Origin: Warburgia ugandensis
Taxonomy: Eukaryota > Streptophyta > Magnoliopsida > Canellales > Canellaceae
DNA: 64,000 bases
Direction of reading: 5' to 3'
Assembly: GCA_035236585.1 (NCBI GenBank)
Contig: CP141132.1
Span: forward strand, 56,951,880 to 57,015,879
Shown: positions 41,711-52,790 of the stretch, piece after piece
Position numbering within the stretch: the stretch's first letter is position 1
How the letters are laid out: each line of letters opens with the position of its first letter
The notes under the pieces: generated by a model
Seen by the model: only the letters and a program-made list of their open reading frames with translations
Databases searched by the model: none
What the model was told of the DNA's origin: nothing
Program-made: the position numbers and the translations under genes

Positions 41711-44327
41711 TGTGACGACTCGGGTTTTCTCATGCATTTTTAAATGCAATATCTAATTTCCTAAGGCGGGATGCATCCCTATTTGAAAACCATTTTATAA
41801 AAACCATGCAATGCAGCAGAAAATCTTTGGTTTTAAAATCATTTTAAAAACCCCAAGTGTCATTTGCTTTCACAATACTCAAAGTAGTTTTTGAAAAACT
41901 TTAGAAATCATAAATGTTTTTCCCTAGGTCTATCCAGTCACAACACACAGCCCAACTGTAAATAAATACATGTCCAAAGGATTGAGAGTTTACTTACATG
42001 TATAATTGTCTCCTTTTTAATTCACTTGGTTGTAGCACTAATATCTCCTGAGGCATCTTCTATTTGTGAGTGGATCCATCCTGAAAAATGTTAAGGATAG
42101 GGTGAGTATACACTATGCTCAGTAGGAGTCTATCACTACTAGTTTTACAATGCATGCTATGTTTAAAATCATATGCTCTTTAAAACATGTGCATGTTTGA
42201 ACAATCATGTTCAATATCAATATTAAAAACCACTGTCTAATTGGAATACTGACGACTTAAAGAATAGCCTAACCCAAGTCGAAAGTATCATATATTATAA
42301 ACATAATGATTTGTTTAAGATGCTCAACTGAATCCAACTCATGGATATATGGTATGGTCGACCAACCTCATGTCATGCCATATGCAATACAAGTAAATCC
42401 TCAAACCATAGGGTCTATGCCTACGACCTCGCCGCCGTGTGGTCCCCGGGTACCTAGGGACACAGGGTCATATGCCTCCACGGGACATATGACACTTCAA
42501 CCCAGTTCCGTGACACCAATGGTAGCCCCCTGTACCACAGGCAGTTGAAGCAGGGACATGCCCTTTTTGGGCATGGTACCCATCCACCTAATAGTGGGAG
42601 AGGGTGGAGGCCAACCCAAACCTCTCGGCATAGCGCCCACGGGCTTGCCAGCCCAAATCATATACGATCAAACAAGTAAAAACCTCTTTTTCAAAACCTG
42701 TCCTCTTTGGGTCCCTCAAAACTGCCTAGCCCTCACAACTGCCTACCCAGCGTCTTTTGGTAACCCTCAAGGACATACAATTTTTCAAGAACTCAATGCT
42801 CACAAATCATGCAATATATGCAATTGTTTGCAAAACATGTCTATGCGTAATGTATTTAATCATATGCATGCTGAATTCATTTATATGCTAAACAAGCCAT
42901 AAAATAAGTCATGCTAAACAAGTCATATAATTTATACTTAAAACATGCATTCAAAACAATTATGGCTCTTTTTAAAAGTCTAGTAGCGATAGAGCACCTA
43001 CCTGGCTAGGTCGTGCTAATCCCCTTGTCCTCGTATGCTCCTGAACATGGTTTAGGGGAACAAGATTAGTTTGGCCTATTTTTATAGGTTTTAGAGTGGT
43101 TGATCTTACTACTCAGGCATTAAGGGTTCATCCCCACTCCTATGGGTGTCCTAAGGTCCTAATTGGGCCTTGGTATCATCAGGTTTCCAAAGGTTTAGTA
43201 GCCCCGCACCACTATCATAGTCTAAGGATCATGCCTACCTTATATTGGGCCTTGATTAGGTATTTTATAGTTTGGATATGTCTGCATCATCGACACGGAC
43301 ACAACGCCTTTTGCGGTGCCTCAATCAGAGCCCTAGATATCAAGTTATAGCCTTTTTTGTGCCGAGTGTACATAGAGGGTCAAACGAAACGAGGTGGAAA
43401 CCTGGGATGCTAACGCGTCCCGCGTCAGTAGCATGCGCCTCAGCGGGCGCGTCTGTAGACGCGCTGGATTCCCGCCTATCGTTCTCTATTGCAGGCGCGT
43501 CAATTCCCGCTCGTCGTTCTCTGTTGCGGGCGTGTTCACGGACGCGCCCGTCCGATTTTCTCAATGCATAGCGTGTGTTTCAGTTTGACAGAGACCCGGG
43601 CATCCTAGGGACGCCCTGGTTCGACCCTGTCGAACCAGTGCGCCCCAGGGATCGTCCCTGGGTCCTTTGTGGCCCTCTAGAACTTTGTTTTGCATGATTT
43701 TTCATGCAAAAACTTAGGGAAACTTAGCTTAGGACTAAGGGGAAGATGGGTTTGGAGGGATTTTGGGCATACCTGGTTCGTTGCTGAGTTTTTCTCCACG
43801 TTTTCTCCTCTTGGTTGCTTCTCCATAACAGGTTTTTCCCAAGCTTTTGGGCTTCCATTGGAGGCGCCCATGAGCTCTATTTATAAAGCTATAAAAGGGT
43901 TTTGGAGGGGGCTCTAACTGCCATTGAATGGCGGTGGAAAAACCTCCAGAATGGTGGTGATTTCTCCTCCAAACACCGCCGTTCTAGAACCCTCTAGGAG
44001 GTTGAAGAAGAGGGGTGCCCGTATCAAAACGGGCCTCTGTGTTTCTCAGGCTAAATCCGTTTTAATAAAAATTACATTTTTGCCCCTGAACTTCAAAGTG
44101 CCATAACTTGCTCATTTTAACTTCGTTTTGGGTGATTTTGGTCTTGTTGGATTCCTTTTTCTGAGATGCACCTAATGGTACCATTCTTGGGACCAAATTC
44201 CTGGGTCCAGTAAGGGTGAATAGTGAAATGACCAAAATACCCTTATCTCCAAAAAGTGAACTTTTCATTTCCTATAGAATGTCCAATTCATTTTTGTTAA
44301 ATAGCATAAATTGGTCAGGGCATTACA
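41711..44327 (-). repeat. 3' LTR of element G
   Basis: TGTGACGACTCGGG to GGGCATTACA on the plus strand. It has a CpG-rich block at 43,400-43,560 that carries an extra tandem copy of about 35-40 bases compared with the 5' LTR. A TATA-like box lies at 43,877-43,888 (minus). Confidence 0.88.
43877..43888 (-). promoter_or_regulatory. TATA-like box in the 3' LTR of element G
   Basis: CTTTATAAATAG on the minus strand, in the same place in both LTRs. Confidence 0.45.
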
Positions 44328-47050
44328 TTATTACTCCCTTAAAAGAATTTCCTCCTGGAAATTCCATAAATTATCATCTTCAAGGTATTTTATCTCTTAG
44401 ATAACTCCTTGGTGAATGCATTCTCCCCTTAGGAATCAAATCCAGGCTCAACCTCAATTTATCATTTCTATTGTTCCTTTTACAAGGCCTTACCTATAAG
44501 GGCCGCTTTCGCTACGTACTCTGATGCATACCCCTATACGTACCAGTTTAACAATACCGGTATCAATCTCGAAATCCTTAGCTGCTTATACTTTTCTCAT
44601 TATGTATAGGATAGTCTCCTCGTAGGATCATGCTTCTTTATTCATATGATCTTATTTTTCCTATTTCATTTTGAATATCATAGGATAATCCCTTTTTCTT
44701 CTTGTCTTTCATCTAGTGATCTCTTCATCATCCACAAGTCCAAAAAAGTTACCTTCTTTCTATTGTGTCTAACTTTGCTTCTTACCTTTTATATTTGTCC
44801 CCAAGATACTTCAATAACTGACATGGTATCATGTGTTCTACAGCTAAACGCTTGATTAACTTCGAATTTCAACTGTCTGTCGTTTTCCATATGTGACTTT
44901 ATTCCTCGACCAAAGTTGCATTAAAAAATGAAAGCCAATTAGTAGCATCTTTCATCGAGGACCTTATCATATACTGAAAGTAAAATTTCCTAACTCTATA
45001 TCCAGTTTCATAATTATTGAATTCATTAAACACTTTCCTCTATGAAGATTTTATCCAAACTCAAGTCGATTCATCATCATGGGTCAAATGTTCTCATCCA
45101 GAGGCCTATCTTACTATTCACATCAATTTGTCATTAGGATTTTCAATAATGTTCCTATTTATGCAAAGCAAAAAGTCTCTTATTCATAACTGAGTACCCT
45201 TACTAGGTCATGGTTGAATCCTTTGTCATCATCCTCTTTGTCCTTTCTTTGCTTGATGGTTTTCTTCGTAACCTTTCAGTCCAAAAGTTCTATACTCAAT
45301 CCGGTAGGGTTAGTCCTTAGGAAATTCCTTCAATTGATTTTTCATACTTGGTATATGCTCATAACAACTAACTATTTGTCTAAAGGCAATGTAACATCAA
45401 ATCTTCACCTTATAGTGTGCTAGCCATCTCACCTTTTCTCCTTCCATCCTTTATGTCAATATATTGTTTAATCTTTTATCAAGGCTTTATTGTCAACCAT
45501 GCAGTCTATATTGTCAGGAGGTATAAGTAGTGATTTTCTCAATTCCTCAAATTTTATCCTTCAAGTGCCTCCTCATAATTAGCTTATAATAGCAGTTCTC
45601 GTTCAATAAATACTTCATCAAGTTATGCTGAAGCTATTAAATCATCAAATTTGAAAAACACTCAAGTAAGCATGGAACATTTTTGTAGACATATAGAAAG
45701 ACTTTATTTGATTACCTATTGATCTCTTTCCAAATATATCTTTGTCATAAGCTCAAGGGTCTCTAAAGTGATCGATACTTATCTACCTTTCTTTTCAATC
45801 CAAGTCAGCAGTATTTTTCAGACCCATAGTGATTTCTATGGTTTGTCATGGTATCTATTCAGGTTTGGAAAAAATTTTCACATTGGTTTAGATCACTTCT
45901 TATTTTTGCTCCTATCTCAGTTGCTACTATCCTCATCGTACTTGTAACTCCTTCATGATGTGGCCTAACCCACTGACTTCATTCCCTCAAATGACTTAGT
46001 CTAACAAGTACTTCTTTACAATAAAACTCAAGTCTAAAGACTTTAATATCCCTCTGAGTATATAAACTCATAGATACTAACATCCTTGACTAATTAGGGT
46101 GGGATACCTTTATTTAGTCAACAGTACTCTAAAGGTAATGACTAAATAATGGTCTTAAGATTTTTGGTCTTCCAATAGTAAGACCTCAATTTGATCCTTG
46201 ATGGTACCCTACTTGCTAAAGGGACAAGTCACTGGCCCGGCTTAATTCCTTTTTCAATATACTTTATTGGCAAGGTGGGATATCACCAAATTTTCCTTTT
46301 TATGGATTATATCCATTGGTGTTCCCCATAAGCTAATGGATCCAATAAGAATCTAATTTGTAATATAGACATCAAACCATTGTAGAATTTAATTTCTAGT
46401 TGGTCACCATTCCTCTTCTAAGATTTCTTGCATAATTTCCTGAAATTCGATACTCTATTGAACGTCTCAAATCCCATATGCTTTATCTCTTTTATAATAA
46501 GATCACCAACTCATCTATCATCATTCCTTCGAAGATGATTGGTTTATCTTCCCAGATGATTCAAGATGAAAGATTTCTATGGATCTATTCTTTCCTCAAT
46601 GAAGTCATGACCTTTTTCTTTTAAATATTCAATATTCATTGAATACCGGTAGTTACATCTCTATCTCTTTCTCTCTTTTCTTCAAAATCCTCATTTTTTG
46701 TCTACCTAGATCAATGTCTTCATATGCTTTCATTTGAGTGGTTGCATATACTTGATCTATGCATCAGTCAAGAGAAACTTAATACTTTCAGGAAATGTTG
46801 AAGTTTTCTAATATCATCGAAATCCTTAATTGCCTATAAACTCAATAATATTCATACAATGTCTTAATAATGTCATTGCTCTTTTAGTCATGCTATACTT
46901 CTCTTACAAGTTCATGTTAGGATCAATCTATTATCACAGATCTATCATCCCTCTTAGATTATCATCTAAATTCTTCTCAAAGTCTGTCTTTTACATCCCT
47001 TATCATACTCATATCATATCCTCGTGATAGTGTACTCAAATTCTGATATT

Positions 47051-47175
47051 CTTTATGATGGTAAGATAGCCATCTAAGTTCTTCAATTTTCTCACCTTTG
47101 ATGAGATTACTTTATTGATGGTAAGATAGCCATCTAGGTTCTTCAATTTTCTCACCTTTGATGAGATTACTCTAT
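47051..47175. repeat. 60-bp tandem duplication in element G interior
   Basis: Two units with a period of exactly 60 bases, starting GATGGTAAGATAGCCATCTA, with only a few differences. Similarity fades a few bases into a third unit. Confidence 0.92.
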
Positions 47176-47520
47176 TACAGGTTAGAACTATCTGCTAACA
47201 AGTTCACTAACATCCTCATTCATCATTCTCATAATATGATCCATATATGAGTTTTTATATTTGCACCATACAACAATCCTTGATCCTTAAGTTGTCTTAG
47301 ACTAGATTTTGGACAAGGGTTGCACTATCCTTTGCCTAATTATTTGTTAAACCAAGCTGTGTTTCACCTATTTATTTATGGTGAAATGCCTTGAGCATTA
47401 ATATTTTAATCCTCAAATAGAAGTAGTCATCTCTACTACTTCTATTTATACTACTTCTTCTTGATTTTCTCCATTGTCCATGACCCTTGGACATGCTGCA
47501 CTGACTACGAAAGGATAAAA

Positions 47521-47538
47521 CCTGGGCTCTGATACCAA
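47521..47538 (-). other. Primer-binding site of element G, initiator-Met type
   Basis: TTGGTATCAGAGCCCAGG on the minus strand, one base after the 5' LTR end. It matches the 3' end of plant initiator-Met tRNA and fixes the element's orientation. Confidence 0.88.
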
Positions 47539-47539
47539 C

Positions 47540-50128
47540 TGTGACGGCCCGGGTTTTCTCATGCATTTTTAAATGCAATATCTAATTTCCTAAGGAGGGA
47601 TGCATCCCTATTTGAAAACCATTTTATAAAAACCATGCAATGCAGCAGAAAATCTTTGGTTTTAAAATCATTTTGAAAACCCCGAGTGTCATTTGCTTTC
47701 ACAATACTCAAAGTAGTTTTTGAAAAACTTTAGAAATCATAAATGTTTTTCCCCAGGTCTATCCAGTCACAACACACAGCCCAACTGTAAATAAATACAT
47801 GTCTAAAGGGTTGAGAGTTTACTTACATGTATAATTGTCTCCTTTTTAATTCACTTGCTCGTAGCACTAATATCTCCTGAGGTGTCTTCTATTTGTGAGT
47901 AGACCTATCCTGAAAAATGTTAAGGATAGGGTGAGTATACACTATACTCAGTAGGAGTCTATCACTACTACTTTTACAATGCATGCTATGTTTAAAATCA
48001 TATGCTCTTTAAAACATGTGCATGTTCAAACAATCATGTTCAATATCGATATTAAAAACCACTATCAAATTGGAATACTGACGACTTAAAGAATAGCATA
48101 ATCCCAGTCGAAAGTATCATATATCATAAACATAATGATATGCTTAAGATGTTCAACAGAATCCAACTCATGGATATATGGTATGGTCGACCAACCTCAT
48201 GTCATGCCATATGCAATGCAACTAAATCCTCAAACCATAGGGTCCAACTATGCCCACGACCTCGCCGCCATGTGGTCCTCGGGTACCTAGGGACATAGGG
48301 TCATATGCCTCCACGGGACATATGACACTTCGACCCAGTGCCGTGACACCAGTGGTAGCCCCCTGTACCACATGCAGTCGAAGTAGGGACATGCCCTTTT
48401 TGGGCGTGGTACCCATCCACCTAATAGTGGGAGAGGCTGGAGGCCAACCCAAACCTCTCGGCATAGCGCCCACAGGCTTGCCAGCCCAAATCATATACGA
48501 TCAAATAAGCAAAAACTTCTTTTTCAAAACCTATCATCTTTGGGTCCTTCACAACTACCTATCTAGCATCTTTTGGGCACTCCAGCGTCTTTTGGTAACC
48601 CTCAAGGACATGCAGTTTTTCAAGAACTCAATGCTCACAAATCATGCAATATATGCAATTGTTTGCAAAACATGTCTATGCGTAATGTATTTAATCATAT
48701 GCATGCTGAATTCATTTATATGCTAAACAAGCCATAAAATAAGTCATGCTAAACAAGTCATATAATTTATACTTAAAACATGCATTCAAAACAATTATGG
48801 CTCGTTTTAAAAGTCTAGTAGCGATAGAGCACCTACTTGGCTAGGTCGCGCTAATCCCCTTATCCTCGTATGCTCCTAAACATGGTTTAGGGGAACAAGA
48901 TTAGTTTGGCCTATTTTTATAGGTTTTAGAGTGGTTGATCTTACTACTCAGGCATTAAGGGTTCATCTCCACTCCTATGGGCATCCTAAGGTCCTAATTG
49001 GGCCCTGGTATCGTCAGGTTTCCAAAGGTTTAGTGGCCCCGCACCACTATCATAGTTTAAGGGCCGTACCTACCTTAGATTGGTTCTTGATTAGATATTT
49101 TATAGTTTGGGTGTGTCCACGTTGTCGACACAGACACAACGCCTTTCGCGGCGCCTCAATTGGAGCCCTAGATCTCAAGTTATAGCCCTTTTTGTGCCGA
49201 GTGTACATAGAGGGTCAAACGAAATGAGGTGGAAGCCTGGGATGCTAATGCGTCCCACTTCAGCAGCATGCGCCTCAGTGAGCACGTCTACAGACGAGCT
49301 GGATTCCCACCTGTCTTTCTCTGTTGCAGGCGCGTCCACAGACGCTCCCGTCCAGTTTTCTCAACGCATAGCGTGCGTTTCGGTTTGACGAAGACCCGAG
49401 CGTCCTAGGGACACCCTGGTTCGACCCTGTTGAACCAGTACGCCCCAGGGACCGTCCCTGGGTCCTTTGTGGCCCTCTAGAGCTCTGTTTTGCATGATTT
49501 TTCATGCAAAAACTTAGGAAAACTTAGCCTAGGACTAAGGGGAAGACGGGTTTGGAGGGATTTTGGGCATACCTGGTTCGTTGCCGGGTTTTTCTCCACG
49601 TTTTCTCCTCTTGGTTGCTTCTCCACAACGGGTTTTTACCAAGCTTTTGGGCTGCCATTAGAGGCGCCCAAGAGCTCTATTTATAGAGCTATAAGAGGGT
49701 TCTGGAGGGGGCTCTCACTGCCATTGAATGGCGGTGGAAAAACCTCCAAAATGACGGTGATTTCTCCTCCAAACACCGCCGTTCTAGAACCCTCTAGGAG
49801 GTTGAAGAAGAGGGGTGCCCGTATCAAAACGGGCCCCTGTGTTTCTCAGGCTAAATCCGTTTTTTAATAAAAATTACATTTTTGCCCCTGAACTTCAAAG
49901 GGCCATAACTTGCTTATTTTAACTCCGTTTTGGGTGATTTTGGTCTTGTTGGATTCCTTTTTCCAAGACGCACCTAATGGTACCATTCTTAGGACCAAAT
50001 TTATGGGTCCAGTAAGGGTGAATAGTGAAATGACCAAAATACCCTTATCTCCAAAAAGTGAACTTTTCATTTCCTATAGCATGTCCAATTCATTTTTGTT
50101 AAATAGCGTAAATGGTTGGGGCATTACA
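47540..50128 (-). repeat. 5' LTR of element G
   Basis: On the minus strand it starts TGTAATGCCCC and ends GGGCCGTCACA, followed by the primer site. The TATA-like box lies about 440 bases inside the start, leaving roughly 2.1 kb of LTR downstream, which would be an unusually long transcribed LTR part. Confidence 0.88.
49677..49688 (-). promoter_or_regulatory. TATA-like box in the 5' LTR of element G
   Basis: CTCTATAAATAG on the minus strand. Conserved position in both LTRs; a transcription start would be expected about 30 bases further on. Confidence 0.5.
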
Positions 50129-50133
50129 AACAT
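50129..50133. repeat. Target-site duplication AACAT, right of element G
   Basis: Partner of 41,706-41,710, one mismatch. Confidence 0.7.
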
Positions 50134-51412
50134 GCCCTATGAAATGACTATCACCAGAATCCTTCTAATTACATATTCAGTGTCCTCATCCTCACTATTA
50201 GATTTCCTTTAACTAATGATCAGTGTCCTCATCCTCATTGTTAGATTTCCTTTAACTAATGATCTATTTCTTGGTCAGATATATCAAAATCATTTACAAC
50301 TCCAACAAACTCACTCCAAAAAAATTTATCTTTCAAAATTAATCTCCTTATTCATTGAAATATGCATTTCACAATCTTCACTATTCAATATTGATTAGTT
50401 ATAGTGATTTTCATCTTACATTATTCTCACAATATAATCCTTTCTCCTTATCCATTTCAATCAATCTCTTTCTCTCTTTGCTTGATTCATAACATATTTT
50501 AGATACTTCTAATCTAAAGTCAAACAAACCATAATATCAGATAATTCCATGTAATGTAACATTCAAAATTGACCTTTACAATCCTTTCCAATAACCTAAG
50601 AAATCATCTAAATTTATTCACTTAATTTTTTGTATTTTCACTTTAACTTCCTACTCATCTGACAATCCTCATTATTATTCAATAACTATTATTATAAAAT
50701 ATTTGTTATATCATTCAGGCGATATGTTCCTATAACTCATAACTACAACTCTAAGAATAATTAATAACCATTCACTTCTCACTCACGACTAGCTGTCAAT
50801 ATTTCTGTGTGTACATGGACTCACACGTTTTTACCTAATAAATCAAATAATTCATCAATAGAAGAATTTGAGTATTATTTTATCAAATTTTCAATGATGT
50901 TCACCATACCACAAATTTTATTCATTAATATATCCACTACAAGTTTTGACTAATACTTTTATTCTCTAAACTTTCCTGAGTTCTCTTTGATTGTGACCAT
51001 TTTTAATCATTCATCATTATTATCATACCATTGTTGTTACAATAGTTGTTATGCTTTTTCAAAGGTTTATACACCATCCAAGTTAGAACTTGAACTCTAA
51101 AAAAGTAGTGAATAGATCATCTATCATATAAAAGGATTCCCACATAGAGGTCCTAATTTGTACTCTCTATTTTGATTCTTTAGTTTAAAAACCAAAGACT
51201 TCCCATGAAGATACACTTCATTGTAGTCATACAATGATCAATGTTTCATCTATTCTTAAAATATGCTAATCTCCATAAACAACATCTATTTCACAATGAA
51301 CAATATTCCTCATACAAGTTATCTCTATAACTCATATTTAGTTAATCAACTCAATCAATGGACTGTATGTGACTTTTGGACTTATTGGATTGTCTATGAT
51401 GGAGTAGGCTGC
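50134..51412 (-). mobile_element. Gypsy-E leader and gag remains
   Basis: The part nearest the LTR aligns with gypsy-C from about 31,860, with shared runs such as AAGTCCAAAAGT and CAGTCCATTGA. The rest is AT-rich decayed gag. It contains a 43-bp tandem duplication. Confidence 0.7.
50178..50263. repeat. 43-bp tandem duplication
   Basis: Two units starting CAGTGTCCTCATCCTCA, with one or two differences, in gypsy-E gag remains. Confidence 0.92.
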
Positions 51413-51853
51413 GCTTTCATTCCAAACTATGATACTACAAGTTATAGTCATCATATGAACACAAGTTTTTCAAAAGTTGATATCCTTGATTAAATATTTT
51501 CATTTTAAAATCAAATAAAAATAAAAAAAATTGAATAAAGAGCATTTATTGTAAAACCCTAAGAGATGTACAATTCATAAAACCATGAATTTAAAGGTGA
51601 AATGATCTTTCCATTTCTACCAAAATTTGATAGTCTTTTGTATTCTGGAACAGCACATTTAATGCATAAAATGCAACAAATACATGATAAACATGTTAAT
51701 AAGCAAATAAAAAAAGCAAGACTCCAGTCTCCATAACCATCCACCCTGATCATTCACAGGATTCTAACCAAAATATACACATCATGGTAATATACAAATC
51801 CAAAAGAAAAACCTAGCCCAAGGTCTATCTATACATAGCCATCACTTCCAACA

Positions 51854-51880
51854 TAATGATATCCATCCATCCATCCATCC
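51854..51880. repeat. Short (ATCC)n run
   Basis: Five to six ATCC units within the gypsy-E LTR. Confidence 0.8.
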
Positions 51881-52051
51881 ATGTCATAAAAGTGTAAGTC
51901 ATATACATATACATTCCATAATTAACATCCAAGGCAAGGTTTTAACAAACCATGTATGTGGTTGAAATCTCCTCTATACACTGCTGAAGTCAACCAATGC
52001 CCTTACTTGCTCTCTGTCTACTTGCCTCACCTACTGTCTCTCTCTATATTA

Positions 52052-52096
52052 GAGGCATTGCACATCGCAATGCCTCAACAAGCTATGCTTGTGTAG
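52052..52096 (-). other. Conserved LTR double hairpin (gypsy-E)
   Basis: GAGGCATTGC, a 5-base loop and GCAATGCCTC form a perfect 10-bp stem. The adjacent CAAGC-TAT-GCTTG makes the second, smaller hairpin. This is the cleanest copy of the module. Confidence 0.7.
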
Positions 52097-52790
52097 GTGA
52101 TGAAAATAATAATATAATAATAGAAATCCACAAATATTTAACATAATATGAATTGTCAAGTATTAAGTCTCAAGGCATGCAATAAATCTTTATCATAGAA
52201 ACAATTCTAGCATGATCTCAATAATGAGAATAGATAGTAATGAAGTAGAGCATAAATAACATGTTAAACCACCCAAATCAATGCCAATAGCTAAGGCATC
52301 TAGCTCATAAAACTGTTGAAAACAAGACAATGCATCCACGCCACCTGTGTTACCAAAACATACTGAGTATACAATACCTCTTAGGCTCATCAAAATTCCA
52401 ATATCAAATCCTTCCACATGTTTGAAAACATGCCAAATCAACTGAGCTTCTAAGGCTCATACATATGCCAAAACCACATTGAAGTAGGGCATAAAAGCTT
52501 GAAGAACTTATTAATAAATATGCAAGCCATCAACAAGGGCACCCTCACACTTAGGTCCCAAGAGTATAAAAAATCACATCGATGCAATGTGTCAAATATG
52601 CAAGGAATATCTCAATGAATATGCACATCATCAACAAGGGAACCCTCACACATGGGTCCAAGGAGTGTCTCATACACTCAAATCACTGGTCATGAGTACT
52701 CATACCACTCCTCCACGTGTTGTCACGCCGGGGGTATATAAGGATCTATCCATCTTAGTGCCCTCACCATGCTATATGAAAAACACAGAA

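Larger units (their letters stand above)
44328..47539 (-). mobile_element. Interior of element G, no coding capacity seen
   Basis: No gag, protease, RT, RNase H or integrase block is recognisable on either strand. The longest open stretches are about 70 codons and unrecognised. A purine-rich AAGGGAGTAATAA (minus) adjoins the 3' LTR and may be the polypurine tract. A 60-bp tandem duplication lies at 47,051-47,170. Confidence 0.7.
41711..50128 (-). mobile_element. Element G: LTR retrotransposon with 2.6 kb LTRs and no visible pol
   Basis: Two direct LTRs flank a 3.2 kb interior. On the minus strand the order is 5' LTR (50,128-47,540), initiator-Met primer site, interior, 3' LTR (44,327-41,711). 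Over the first 400 bases of the LTR pair I count about 15 differences, mostly transitions, roughly 4%. With the grass rate often used (1.3 per 10^8 sites per year) that gives 1-2 million years; slow woody lineages would give more. The terminal parts look complete, but the interior has no recognisable gag or pol, so it would depend on a helper or is an eroded copy. Ty3/gypsy, related in LTR layout to A/B. It sits inside gag of gypsy-E. Confidence 0.88.
51430..52790 (-). mobile_element. Gypsy-E 5' LTR, second part
   Basis: Aligns inverted with gypsy-C LTR about 30,540-31,820, including a duplicated AAGGGCACCCTCACAC block at about 52,535 and 52,637 and the double hairpin at 52,052-52,095. The end (minus) is TAGTATCA at 51,430, where gypsy-C has TGATGTCACA. 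Similarity ends near 52,790; the first part of the LTR is not found next to it. Confidence 0.75.

Noticed and set aside
47521-47538. Fragment of a tRNA gene
   Set aside because: Only the 18 bases complementary to the tRNA 3' end are present, at the expected distance from an LTR; no cloverleaf follows. The same applies to 821-833 and 60,521-60,539.
48250-48726. 158-codon open frame and its relative at 42,306-42,902
   Set aside because: Both lie in the paired LTRs of element G at the same place; the frame is not maintained between them and has no motif.
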